Shown piece after piece: positions 13,601-27,619 of a stretch of 64,000 nucleotides of DNA (positions are counted from its first letter, which is position 1; each line of letters starts with the position of its first letter). The position numbers and the translations under genes are program-made. Location: contig PYIU01000007.1 in NCBI GenBank assembly GCA_003415625.1, forward strand, positions 3,038,001-3,102,000, given 5' to 3'. The notes below the pieces were generated by a model, which worked only from the letters and a program-made list of their open reading frames with translations, searched no databases and was not told where the DNA came from. The DNA comes from Aquanectria penicillioides (taxonomy: Eukaryota > Ascomycota > Sordariomycetes > Hypocreales > Nectriaceae).

Positions 13601-16600
13601 GGATTAAGGAAGTATTAATAAAGTTAATATTAGCTATATAATAACTAAAGGGGGAAAAGTTATATTTAATTAAATGCATTTAATAGTCTATATAAATATT
13701 TTAGATTAATAGTATTAAAGAACTTTAGCCTAATGCTAAAAACTGCTAAAAATTTAAATAAAGTTAAGTAACTTTAATAGAATAACTTAAAAAGCTTTAA
13801 TGAATTTTAGGTTAAAAGGAAATATTATCTTTAATAAAATAGTATAAAAATGCAAGCTAAAAGTAAAGCCTATAGAAGCTTTTACTATATTTTACTTTAA
13901 TAATTAAATTTAAATATATAGAAAAGTGAATATTAAGCTATTTCTTAAAAATATTTAAATAGTATAGAGATTCTATATTGCTTTAAGAGAATATATTTTT
14001 ATTCCTTTTATTTTAAGAATGCCCTTTATTAAGGCTACTAAAGTTATATTTAACTATATATCTCTAAAAGGAGAAATACTCTTATAATATTAATTTAGCT
14101 TAATTAAAATTATTATGCCTACCGCTAAAAATATTAAATAGAATGCCTTAAGAAGTATAGAGACTACTTAAAGCAATTAAAGATAAGTTCCTAAAGTTCT
14201 TTTAAATTAATAGGATTATAGAGTCTAAAAGAAAATAATAATAAGTAATTAATTAAATAATTAAATAAAGCATTAATAGAAGTAATAATTTAATTAATAG
14301 TTAGGAATTAATTAAAGGTTAACTATATAAAGGTAATAAAGGTAAAGAAGAAGCTATAATTAGCTATATATTAAAGAAAGGAGATAGTACTTATTAATAT
14401 AATATATAAATAAAAAGCTAATAAAATATATCCTAAAGATAATATTTTATTAAATAGATCTATCCCTAAAGGGAATCTATATTAAAAGGAGAAAAGGTAG
14501 AAGAAAGTAAAAGGAGACCTTAAAGAGAAGTTTAAGTACTTAAAGCTTTTAATACTTAAGTTCTTTAAAATAGCTAAAGGATTAAGGCTATATAGAGAAA
14601 GACTTTAGAAAGTAATTAATTAAATAAAAGGGATTTTTATTAATAAAAAAAAAGTATTTTTTTAGAAATTCTTTATAATAAAGAAGTAGTATTTACTTAA
14701 AATTTTAAGGAGTATAGAAAATTAAACCCTAAAGTGGCCCTTTTGTAAATTATTAAAATAATTAAATATAAAGCCTAGTAAATAGAAAACATTTTAATCC
14801 CTAAAGGATTAAAAAAGAAAATTATTAAATTACTAAAAACTTAAATAAAGAGAGAAATCCTTTAAGAGTTTTATACTGCCTATTAAAACCTATATATATT
14901 AGTAGTAAAAAAGGATAGTAAACTCTATTTAATTAATTTAGCCAAAAGATATAATATATATATAATATAGAATAGATTAATTCCTTTAGGAGCTAATAAA
15001 TTTTTAGCTAAATTTAAAATATATAAAATCCTAACTCTTTTAGACTTCTTTTTAAAATATAATTAGATTTTCTTAATAAAGAAAAGTTAAAATTTAATAA
15101 CTTTTAATATATTACTAAAGCTTCTTAAGATATATACCTTACTATAAGAAGGAACTAATTTAATAGTATAGTTCTTAAGGATTATAATTAAAATCCTTTT
15201 TAATTTATTACTAAAAGTCTATTAAACCTTCTTAAATAATATTTATATTAAAGAACTAAAGATTAAATATAATAAAGAGAAGGTGCTCTTTAGTATATAG
15301 AAATTTATCCTAAAGCATTTAATTAATTTAAATAAAACTCTTTTAAATATTAAGCTATTTAAGTGTATAATTTCTATAGGGAAGTTAAAGTTCTATTAAT
15401 ATACTGCAATTATTATTAGATATTTATATAGTATAGCTAAAAGGCAGCTAATAGAGAAAAAAGTAATTAAGATTAATAAATAGAAAAGATACTATAATCT
15501 AAAGTAAGTTAAAGCATTTCTAAAAATTATAAGCTATTATTAAATTTAAATTAAAAGATATACTTAAATTACTAGACCTTTTATTTAGTTATTAAGGAAG
15601 GATGCTATATAGATATAGGGTAAGGAATAAGCTAATGCTATAGCAGTTCTTAAAGAAAAGATAATCTTTATTTCTATTTTAGTGATATTAGACCTTTCTA
15701 AAGGATTTAAGGAGGTTATCCTTATAACTAATGCTAATAAAGAAGGCTAGGGTATAGTATTAATGCAAATAATAAAGAGAAAGAGGCATTTAGTAAGGTA
15801 TAAATCTAATCTTTAAACTTCTATAGAATAAAGGTATAATACTATTAAACTTAAATATAAGGGTATATTATATAGGATTAAATGCCTTTATAGCTATATA
15901 TATAGATTGCCTTTTATTTTAAAGATAGATTCTTAAGTTTTAGTCTATTAGCTTAATAGTAAGGCTAGTAATATCCCTAATGCAATAGTTATTTAATAGA
16001 TTAATTATATCCTATTGTTTAACTTTACTATTTAATATATTTCTAAAAATAAAAATAATATAGCTAATAGGCTATTTAAAAAAGGTCTAGAAGCATTTAA
16101 TTAAATAGACTAAAAGGCTAAAGGTAATATTAAAGAGTTTATTAATATTTATCTTAATATTATTAAAATTAAGAATAAACTAATAGAGTTAAAAAAGAAT
16201 TATAGTAAACCCTTATTGCAATTAAGGGAATACTTACTTTTATTAAAAAGGCTAATAGATATTATTCTATAGAATTACTAATGCTTATAGCTAAAGGCTA
16301 AAAAATACTTTATAAAAGGTAGCTGCTTATAGATTAAGGCTAAAGAATAGAAAGGCAATTTAAGATTAATTATAAAGAAAGAAAATATTTAAAAGGATTT
16401 AATTAAATTATATTATATTAATAAAAGGTATTATAATTGCAATACTATTTATGCATTTCTCTTTAAAAGGTACTATTAATAAAGTATAAAAAGAAGCATT
16501 ATAAAAGCTATTAGATAGTGCTTAATATATTAAATATATATTTCTTAAAGATTAATAAAAGCCTTTATATCTATTAAGCCTATTTATTTAATAATAAAGA

Positions 16601-17425
16601 TTTATTTTAATAGATAGTATATACTTTTTAATAAAGAATTTAAATTTATACTAAAAGCTAAATATAACCTTTATAAATAGATAGAGGCTAAGCTAATCCT
16701 AAGATTAAATAATTATTATATTATAAAATTCCTTAAAAAACTATACTATTAATATAAAATACTAAAAAGAGTAATTATTAATAATAAAAAAGAGATTATA
16801 AAAGGGATTCCTAAAGATCTTAATAGCTTTAGTATAAAAGTTATTAATATTTTTACTTATAATCTAAAAGCAAATAGATTTATTAAAGGTAGTTATACTA
16901 CTATAATAAGTTTCCTAAAGAAAAAGGGTAAAAAAGAAGGAAAATAGATAGATATCTTACTAATAGCTTTACTGGCTAAAAGAGTAGCTATTTATACCTT
17001 ATATAAAAGATTACCTTTTTATCTACTCTATAGATAGAAGCCAGTCCTTCCTCTAAAAGTAGAAGTGCCTATATAGCATTTAATTAAATAGAATAATATA
17101 ACCTCTATTAAGGACTTACTTAAGTAAAAGATTAAAATCCTAAAGCAAAAGTAAAAAGATATAAAAGAAGCTAAGCAATAAATAACTGCATTCTAAAGGT
17201 CAATTGCCAATAAAGAGATTAAAAAGAATCAATATAGGCTGCATAAAGAGCCTCTTACTATTAAAAATTTAATTCTTTAGTATAATATATAAAATCAAAA
17301 GGATATATTTTATATTATAAAAATAAAGCTATATTAATTAGGCCCTTATAGAATTGTTAATATATTTAATAAAACAAAAAGTTATATTCTTAATACTATA
17401 AATAGAATTAAGCTTTTTAATATAA
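10683..17425 (+). pseudogene. gag-pol remnant of the inner element
   Basis: Co-linear with 3558-10295. The gag knuckle is seen again near 12610-12655. RT motif C reads TFLNNIYIKE from 15226, with the Asp pair again altered to Asn Asn. The integrase C-terminal region near 17290-17400 continues without a break into the 3' region, showing what the outer copy looked like before it was interrupted. Confidence 0.75.
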
Positions 17426-20400
17426 CCTATAGTAATTAATTAAGAAAGTTTATAAAGAATAAGAATAGATAGTAAATAAATAGAGATAATAAAGAGACTT
17501 TTAATATAAATTAAAAAGTATTACTAAAAGTAAAAAGAAAAGAAAAAGCATTTAATTAAATATAAACTAGATCTATAAAATAGTAAAAATAAAATAAACT
17601 TAATCTAAATGCTATAAAAAGCTTAAATAATAATACTATAATATATATTTATATTAGGCCTAAAGAGATTATTAAAGTTTAAATTCTAAAGATAAATAGC
17701 AATTAATAAATATAATACTAAAATATAATAAGCAATTAATTAAATAGTTAGCAATAGCATTAAGCTAAAAATAGTTAAATTGCTATTAAAAAAGGAATAC
17801 TAAAGGTTAAAAAGGGGAAAGTAAAAATACTAAAATTAATACTATACTAAAAAAAATAAGCTACCTAAAATAAAATAAAAAAGCAAAATAAAAAGCAATT
17901 AAAGGTAAATAAAAGAATAGTAAAATTAAATAAAACTAAATAAAAATAATTAAAAATTAGCTAAAAACCCTAAAAAAATGCTAAAAATCCCTAAAAATCC
18001 CTTAAAATCTATTTAAAAACTTTAAAAATTATACTAAAAATCAATAAAAATAAAATAGAAATGCCTAAAAACTATAGTAAAAGAGTTAAAATTATTTAAA
18101 AATAGATAAAAATGTATAAAAAATAGTAGAAAATAAAGTATTAATATCTATAAAAAATTTAAAAATTTAAATATATTTAATAGAAATTAAGTTTTAAGGT
18201 TATTAAAATAATATAATAATAGCAATAGTTTTAAAGGGCATAAAAACACTTAATTAATTGCTTTATAGTACTATCTTCTATCTATTAAACTATTATTAAT
18301 AAATTAAAAACTATATTTAGCTAATCTATATTAAAAGATAAGCTAAAAACTATTATTTTTATTAATTAAAATCTATTTTATACTTTTAATTAAATACTTT
18401 TTATGCTTACTTAATTAACTAGCAATTACTAGCTATATTATTAGTAAGAAAACTATATATAATTTATAGGCAAATAGTTAGCTTAAGAAAATCTACTGTA
18501 AAAATTAATAGCTAAATAAACTTATTAATAGTATTTATACTACCTAAAGGAAAGTTATAAAGGCCTTTATAAAAACCCTTTAGTTAATATCTATAAAGGA
18601 AGCTCTATTTATATTTAGATTAACTATTTTAAATATAATTAATATAGTAGCTATCTATATAACTTAATGCTAAAATATATATATAGAAGGGAATAAAGAT
18701 ATATTTATTATAAGCAAAAACTATAAAAGTATATAATTAAATGCATTTATAATATATAAAGGGGTTAGTATATCTAATAAAGGCAATAATAAATGCTTTA
18801 ATATACTTAAGGTAAGTTAGTAGCTAAGTTAAAAAGTACTCTATTAGGTAAGTCTATTCTATAGGGATATATATAGACTAAAGTTAGCACTAAAGGAGAA
18901 GATCTACTTTAAAATAAAGTACTAAATTGTAAAATAGTAATTGCAAAATAAACTATTAAGTAAGTTTGCAATTAATCTACTTGCTATCTTCCTTAAAGGC
19001 AATTTTAATATATAAGGGCTAGCTAAATTAATTAAGAGCTTAAAAGCTATAAATTTAAATATTAAAGTATTGCTAAATTTAAAAGTATTTAATTAATTAT
19101 TAAATAAAAATAATAGTTAAAAAGCAATGCAAAAAGGGGTATTTATTAATTATTTAGTAGTAGTACTAATAGTATTAATTAAAGCCTTATAGAAAAAACT
19201 ATTATAGGTATACTAATAAATAGAGCATTAATAAAAGAATTTAAAAGCCTAAATATAGCTAATAATAAGATTATATATATTAAAGAGATAATTATAAAGT
19301 ATAGAGGTAAGAGACTTAAGCTTATTGCAATATAAAGCTATTATAAAATAAAGAATAAAAATTATAGTAATAACTAAAGGTATAAAAGAATTAAAGAAGT
19401 AAAGAATAATAAGCTAAAAAGAAAGAAATAAAAGAAAAGGTTAATGCAATGCTTTTATAATAAATAGAAAATTAACCTTTAAAATTTAAAGTAAAAACTA
19501 AATATTAATAAAATTCTTATTAAATACCAAAAAGTATACTATTTTAAGAAACTTATTAATATTTATATATATATAAACATTAAAATAGTAATTTACTTAA
19601 ATAATATTAAACTAAAAATAAAGGCACTTAAGTTATATTAATCTATTTTATACCTATAACTCTTTCCCTCCTTCTAATAATTTTATAGCAAGTTATATTA
19701 CTTTAACTTTATTTATAATATTTATAAAACACTAATAATCTTTATCTTTTAAATTATAAGCATTTAATTATAAGCTTTTAAACCCTTTATTAACCTTTAC
19801 TTTATTTTATAATAGGGCTAAAAAAAGTAACCTTAAGTGTAACTACTTTAAAGGTGCAATTTTTAATATTAAGTGAAGATCTTTATATAGCTAAAGGAGT
19901 TATTTAAAATAAAGGTAGAATTAAAGATTTCTTTTCTTTTAATAAAGAAAATACTACTAAAATATTTAATTAATTACTTAATAGTTAATCTATACTATTC
20001 TATTTTTAAATAAATTAGGATTATTAGTTTAATAAATTAAAAACTTAATTTATTTTAGGTAATAAAAGCAATTTAGATTTTTAGCTTATTAATATTAATT
20101 GCTTTAAAGACTTCCCTTTTAATTCTTGCTAAGCCTAAACATTCTATTATTAAGACCTATAGGATTTATTTAAAAACCTATAGAAGAAAGAAATAGCCTT
20201 AAACTTTAGTATTTAAGCCCTTCTTACTACCCTTACCTATAGACTTATTAATATTCTTGCAATTTACTAAACCAATCTTTTAATTATAAGCACTAAAATT
20301 AAGAAAAATAAATAAAAGCAAAAGAATTTCTTTTATAAGCTTTTACCAAAAGGAATAAATATTAAAAAGACTAAATATTTAATTAGTTTTATGCCTATTA

Positions 20401-22326
20401 AATTTTAATAAGCAATATATAATAAAAGGCTATTAATTAGCTTTACTTACTTTACTAATACTATTTATTAAAGCTTTTTTATTTAAAATAAATAGCTAAA
20501 GCATTTAATTATTTATAATACTACTAATATCCTTTAGAATAAGCAAGCTATTGTACTTACTATAGCATAAAGAGAGATTATAACTAAAATAGAGTTACCC
20601 TATAATTTCTTTATTTTTATTATGCCTATTATTAAATAAACTAAAAATTAAAAATATAGTTTTTTAGGCACTTTCTTTCTCTTCCTTAATATTTAAGGAA
20701 TAGTTAAATTTACTAAAACTTTAATTATTAAATGCCTTATAACCTAGCCCTTAATCTTTAATAGCAGTTATAATGCTATTAATAATCCCCTTTAGCATTA
20801 ATGCATTGCAATTAAATTTTTATTAAGTGCAAGCAAAAGAAAAGTATTTAATTAATTGCTTTAAATATTAATTAAATGTAAGACTTTATTAGTACTATTA
20901 TTTTTAATAAACTTAATATTACTAATAGAAAGTTCTTTAATTAATATAAGCTTATAAAACTTATTAAAATCTAAAAATCTATCTATATCCTAAGATTTTA
21001 AAATAGTTCCTTTAATACTTAATAGCTTTATATTAATCTAAAAGATTACTATATAATAAACTAAAAGGAAGTTAATTATTAAACTCCTAAAAATAAATAT
21101 TAAATTATTTTAAAGCTACTTAATCCTTAAGGCAATAGCTATTAAATAAGTCTACCTTTACTATTAGGCCTTTAACTGCTTTATTATCCTTTAGCTAATA
21201 ATTTAATTAAATACTATTAAACTTATAGGTATTAAATAATAAATGGATTTCTTATTAAAATTAATAAATCTACTAAAGTTATTATTACCTTAAGTAATAA
21301 TAAAGAAAAAGGTTTTAAATAAGCTTTAAATTGCTAAAATTAAAGTATTAAAGCAACTTGTCTTTATAGTTTATACCTTAAGTTTAAGACTCTTGCCCTT
21401 AAACCTACTATTAAGCTTAAACTAATAATTAAATCTATTTAGCCTTTATATAAATTACCTATTAGTTTATTAACTTATATAAGCATTGCTTAATTAAGTG
21501 CATTTAAAAAAGAAATTTAAATTAATTAAAATATATCTATTTATTTTAATGCATTTAATTAAATGTTTATTAACTCTTTAAATAAAGGGCAAATAATTAA
21601 ATTAATTTAATTAATTTAATAAATACCTTTATTTAAATTAACTATTTTATAGCAATTTAATTAAATAAACTTAAATTTGCCTACTGCTAAAAGTAATAAA
21701 TAGAGTTTTTGCAAGCACTTTATACTGCCTTTATTAGTTCCTTAATTAATTAAATGTATAGCAAGAGAAAGAAATTATATTATAATTGCTAATACTATAA
21801 TTAAAAATATTATTAATGCTATTATTTAAATTTAGTAAAATAATTATAATCTAAACTATATTGCCTTTACTAAAAGAAAGATAACTATTAGAATTAAATA
21901 AATAAATTTATTTTAAATTAATTAATAGACTATTTTTAAACTCCTTTAAATAAAGAGCTAGATCTTTTATATATTAAAAGGGTTAATCTTAATAAACTAA
22001 TAAAATAAAATTATAACTGCTATTTATAAGCTATTTAAACCTTTAATTTTTATTTATTAGTTTTATATTAATTAATATTATAATTAAAAACTATATTATA
22101 GAGAAAGATAATAGTAAAGTTAAAATAAAGAGATTAAGTATTAAAAGTAAAATAAATTATAAAGAGAGATAATAGTAAATTAAATAATAGATTATAGATA
22201 TAAAGCATTTAATTAAATGCTTTCTTTAAGATTTTCTTTATATTTAAATAGATTAAGCTTAAAGTTTTCTTTTTATATTATGCCTTTAGTTTACTTAAGG
22301 ATAAGCATTAAAGCACTAAAAAGAGA
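17426..22326. mobile_element. 4.9-kb region between integrase and 3' LTR of the inner element
   Basis: Unusually long 3' region for a Ty3/gypsy element. The left part, to about 19,640, is A-rich on the plus strand with many AAAATAAAA-type runs. From about 19,640 on, the plus strand becomes richer in C than G, which suggests minus-strand coding. A minus-strand frame near 21191-20960 reads KDNKAVKGLIVKVDLFNSYC and continues through stops of the TAA/TAG kind that RIP makes from CAA/CAG/TGG. I do not recognise this possible antisense protein. The purine tract AAAAAGAGA (22318-22326) abuts LTR 3. Confidence 0.5.
22318..22326 (+). other. Polypurine tract before LTR 3
   Basis: AAAAAGAGA directly precedes the mutated TG end of LTR 3. 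The same position before LTR 4 (27611-27619) reads AAAAAGAAA. The position and purine content fit the second-strand primer of an LTR element and confirm plus orientation. Confidence 0.55.
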
Positions 22327-22709
22327 TAAATTAAGGTTTAAGGTAATATAAATCAATCTATTATTAAATTAATTAAAAAGATAAAAGGGACCTTAAAGAT
22401 ATAGAAAATAAATAAGCAGTTTTCTTTAATTAATTTTTATTTTTAAAATTTTAAATTCTTTGCATTTAGACCCTATTAAAGTCTTAATATAGCCCTTTAT
22501 AATATTACTTTATTTATAACTTTTTGCCCTATTTTCTTTCTTTCTTTTCTTTAAGGGATACTTTAAAGCATTTAATTAGATGCTTTAATACTCTTTTAAG
22601 TTATTTGCAGCTGCTTAAAAAGGCTATTCGGTCTTCAACTGAACCTGCTTACCCTATACCCTTTTAGGTAGAGTGTGTGTTTTAGCTAGTGTCCCTATTT
22701 ACTAATACA
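22327..22709 (+). repeat. LTR 3 (3' LTR of the inner element), 383 bp
   Basis: Starts TAAATTAAGGTTTAAGG and ends TTACTAATACA. Its last 100 bp keep more G+C than LTR 1 and LTR 2, for example CTATTCGGTCTTCAACTGAA. The LTR palindrome is slightly different here (GCATTTAATTAGATGC). Confidence 0.85.
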
Positions 22710-22713
22710 GTAT
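22710..22713. repeat. Right target-site duplication (GTAT) of the inner retrotransposon
   Basis: Pairs with 10296-10299. The interrupted outer sequence resumes at AATCTATAGTAATTAATT. Confidence 0.85.
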
Positions 22714-25700
22714 AATCTATAGTAATTAATTAAGGAAGTTTATAGAGAATAAAGATAGATAATAAATAAATAAAGATAATAAAAAGACTTTTAGTATAAG
22801 TTAGAAAGTACTATTAAGGGTAAAAAAAGAAAAAGAAGCATTTAATTAAATATAAATTAAATCTATAAAATAGTAAGAATAAAATAAACTTAATTTAAAT
22901 GCTATAAAAAGCTTAAATAATAATACTATAATATATACTTATATTAGGCCTAAAGAGATTATTAAAATTTAAATTCTAAAGATAAATAGCAATTAATAAA
23001 TATAATATTAAAATATAATAAGCAATTAATTAAATAATTAATAATAGCATTAAGCTAAAAATAGCTAGATTGCTATTAAGGAAAAAGTACTAAAAGTTAA
23101 AAAGGGAGAAGTAAAAATATTAAAATTAATACTATACTAAAAAAAAATAAACTATTTAAAATAAAATAAAAAAGTAAAATAAAAAGTAATTAAAAGTAAA
23201 TAAAAAAATAATAAAATTAAATAAAATTAAATAAAAATAATTAAAAATTAATTAAAAACCTTAAAAAAATACTAAAAATCCCTAAAAATCCCTTAAAAAT
23301 CTATTTAAAAACTTTAAAAATTATATTAAAAATTAATAAAAATAAAATAAAAATGCCTAAAAACTATAATAAAAAAGTTAAAATTATTTAAAAATAGATA
23401 AAAATATATAGAAAATAGCAAAAAATAAAGTATTAATATTTATAAAAAATTTAAAAATCTAAATATATTTAGTAAAAATTAAGTTTTAAAGTTATTAAAA
23501 TAATATAATAATAGTAATAGCCTTAAAGAGTATAGAAATACTTAATTAATTGCTTTATAGTACTATCTTTTATTTATTAAACTATTATTAATAAATTAAA
23601 AACTATATTTAATTAATTTATATTAAAAAATAAGCTAAAAACTATTATTTTTATTAATTAAAATTTACTTTATGCTTTTAATTAAATACTTTTTATATTT
23701 ATTTAATTAACTAATAATTATTAGCTATATTATTAGTAAAAAAACTATATATAATTTATAGGCAAGTAATTAACTTAAGAAAATCTACTGTAAAAGTTAA
23801 TAGCTAAATAGATTTACTAATAGTATCTATATTACCTAAAGGAAAGTTATAAAGGCCTTTATAAAGACCCTTTAATTAATATTTATAAAAGAAGCTCTAT
23901 TTACATTTAAATTAACTATTTTAAATATAATTAATATAGTAGCTATTTATATAACTTAATACTAAAATATATATATAAAAGGGAATAAGAATATATTTAT
24001 TATAGATAGAAACTATAAAAATATATAATTAAATGCATTTATAATATATAAAGGGATTAATATATTTAATAAAGGCAATAATAAGTGCTTTAATATACTT
24101 AAAGTAAATTAATAGTTAAATTAAAAAGTACTCTATTAAATAAGCCTATTTTATAGGGATATATATAGACTAAAGTTAGCACTAAAGGAGAAGATCTACT
24201 TTAAAATAAAGTATTAAATTATAAAATAGCAATTATAAAATAAACTATTAAATAAGTTTGTAATTAATCTACTTATTATTTTCCTTAAAGGCAATTTTAA
24301 TATATAAAGGCTAATTAAGTTAATTAAAAGCTTAAAAGCTATAAATCTAAATATTAAAGTATTGCTAAATCTAAAAGTATTTAATTAATTATTAAATAAA
24401 AATAATAGTTAAAAAGCAATATAAAAAGGGGTATTTATTAATTATTTAATAGTAATACTAATAGTATTAATTAAAGCCTTATAAAAAAAACTATTATAGG
24501 TATATTAATAAGTAAAGTATTAATAAAAAAATTTAAAAGCCTAAATATAGCTAATAGTAAGATTATATATATTAAGGAGATAATTATAAGGTATAAAGGC
24601 AAGAGATTTAAGCTTATTATAATATAAAGCTATTATAAAATAAAGAATAAAAATTATAGTAATAGCTAAAGGTATAAAAGAATTAAAAAGGTAAAAAATA
24701 ATAAATAAGAAAAAAAGGAATAAAAAAGAGAGCTAATATAATGCTTTTATAATAAATAGAAAATTAACTCTTAAGATTTAAAGTAAAAACTAAATATTAA
24801 TAAAATTTTTATTAAATACTAAAAAGTATACTATTTTAAGAAACTTATTAGTATTTATATATATATAAATATTAAAATAGTAATTTACTTAAATAATACT
24901 AAACTAAAAATAAAGGCACTTAAGTTATATTAATCTACTTTATATTTATAACTTTTTTTCTTCTTTTAATAATTTTATAGTAAATTATATTACTTTAATT
25001 TTATTTATAATACCTATAAAATACTAATAATCTTTATCTTTTAAATTATAAGTATTTAATTATAAGCTTTTAAACCCTTTATTAATCTTTACTCTATTCT
25101 ATAATAAAGCTAAAAAAAGTAACCTTAAGTGCAATTACTTTAAAGGTATAATTTTTAATATTAAGTAAAGACCTTTATATAGCTAAAAAAGTTATTTAAA
25201 ATAAAGGCAAAATTAAAGATTTCTTTTCTTTTAATAAAGAAAATACTATTAAAATATTTAATTAATTGCTTAATAGTTAATCTATATTATTTTACCCTTA
25301 AATAAATTAAGATTATTAATTTAATAAATTAAAAACTTAATTTATTTTAAGTAATAAAAGCAATTTAAATTTTTAGCTTATTAATATTAATTGCTTTAAA
25401 GACTTTTTTTTTAACTTTTATTAAGCCTAAATATTTTATTATTAAGATCTATAAGACTTATTTAAAAACCTATAGAAAAAGGAAATAGCCTTAAACTTTA
25501 GTATTTAAGCTCTTTTTATTACCCTTACCTATAAATTTATTAATATTCTTGCAATTTATTAAATTAATCTTTTAATTATAAGTATTAAAATTAAAAAGAA
25601 TAAATAAAAGTAAAAGAGTTTCTTTTATAAGCTTTTACTAAAAGAAATAAATATTAAAAAGACTAAATATTTAATTAGTTTTATATCTATTAAATTTTAA

Positions 25701-27619
25701 TAAATAATATATAATAAAAGGCTATTAATTAACTTTACTTACTTTATTAATGCTATCTATTAAAGCTTTTTTATTTAAGATAAATAGCTAAAGCATTTAA
25801 TTATTTATAATACTATTAATATCCTTTAGAATAAATAAGTTATTATACTTACTATAATATAAAGAGAGATTATAACTAAAATGGAATTGCTTTATAATTT
25901 CTTTATTTTTATTATATCTATTATTAAATAAGCTAAAAATTAAAAATATAGTTTTTTAAGCGCTTTTCTTTTTTTTTTTAATATTTAAAGAATAGTTAAA
26001 TTTATTAAAACTTTAATTATTAAATACCTTATAATTTAGCCTTTAATCTTTAATAGCAATTATAATACTATTAATAATTCCCTTTTAGTATTAATATACT
26101 ATAATTAAATTTTTACTAAATGTAAATAAAGGAAAAGTACTTAATTAATTACTTTAAATACTAATTAAATATAAGACTTTATTAATACTATTATTCTTAA
26201 TAAACTTAATATTGCTAATAGAAAGTTCTTTAATTAATATAAGCTTATAGAACTTATTAAAACTTAAAAATCTATTTATATTTTAAGATTTTAAAATAAT
26301 TCCCTTAATACTTAATAGCTCTATATTAATTTAAAAGATTATTATATAATAAGCTAAAAAGGAATTAATTATTAAACTCCTAAAAATAAATATTAAATTA
26401 TTTTAAAGCTATTTAATCCTTAAGGCAATAGCTATTAAATAAATCTACTTTTACTATTAGGCCTTTAATTACTTTACTATCCTTTAGCTAATAATTTAAT
26501 TAAATGCTATTAAACTTATAGATATTAAATAATAAATAGATTTTTTATTAAAATTAATAAATTTACTAAAGTTATTATTACTTTAAATAATAATAAAGAA
26601 GAAGGTTTTAAATAAGCCTTAAACTATTAAAGTTAAAGCATTAAAATAACTTACCTTTATAGTTTATACCTTAAGTTTAAAACTCTTACCTTTAAATTTA
26701 TTATTAAGCCTAAATTAATAATTAAATTTATTTAGCCTTTATATAAATTGCCTATTAGTTTATTAATTTATATAAGTATTATTTAATTAAATGCATTTAA
26801 AAAAGAAATTTAAATTAATTAAAATATATTTATTTATTTTAATGCATTTAATTAAATATTTATTAACTTTTTAAGCAAAAAGTAAGTAATTAAATTAATT
26901 TAATTAATTTAATAGATATTTTTATTTAAATTAGCTATTTTATAGCAATTTAATTAAATAGATTTAAATTTACTTATTATTAAAAGTAATAAATAGAGTT
27001 TTTATAAATACTTTATATTACCTTTATTAATTCCTTAATTAATTAAGTATATAGTAAGAGAAAGAAATTATACTATAATTGCTAATACTATAATTAAAAA
27101 TATTATTAATATTACTATTTAAACTTAATAAAGTAATTATAATCTAAACTATATTGCTTTTATTAAAAGAAAGATAATTATTAAAACTAAATAAATAAAT
27201 TTACTTTAAATTAATTAATAGACTATTTTTAAACTCCTTTAAATAAAGAGCTAAATCTTTTATATATTAAAAGAATTAATTTTAATAAATTAATAGAATA
27301 AAATTATAATTACTATTTATAAGCTATTTAAACCTTTAATTTTTATTTATTAATTTTATATTAATTAATATTATAATTAAAAACTATATTATAAAAAAAG
27401 GTAATAATAAAATTAAAATAAAAAGATTAAGTATTAAAAGTAAAATAAATTATAAAGAGAAATAATAATAAATTAAATAATAAATTATAAATATAAAGCA
27501 TTTAATTAAATGCTTCCTTTAAGATTTTTTTTATATTTAAATAAATTAAGCTTAAAGTTTTTCTTTTATATTATACCTTTAATTTACTTAAAAATAAGCA
27601 TTAAGGCACTAAAAAGAAA
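22714..27619. mobile_element. 3' region of the outer element, resumed after the inner insertion
   Basis: Co-linear with 17430-22326 of the inner copy, including the switch in strand composition (near 24,930) and the palindrome GCATTTAATTAAATGC before the purine tract. It is somewhat more heavily mutated than the inner copy. No open frame. Confidence 0.8.

Larger units (their letters stand above)
10300..22709 (+). mobile_element. Inner RIP-degraded LTR retrotransposon (same family), 12.4 kb, nested in the outer copy
   Basis: Complete structure: LTR 2 (10300-10682), gag-pol remnant, long pol-to-LTR region, purine tract, LTR 3 (22327-22709), flanked by GTAT duplications. It runs in the same orientation as the outer copy. 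Both the gag-pol part and the 3' part align along their whole length with the outer element, differing mostly by C/T and G/A, so the two copies were once near identical. Both are dead by RIP. Confidence 0.9.
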
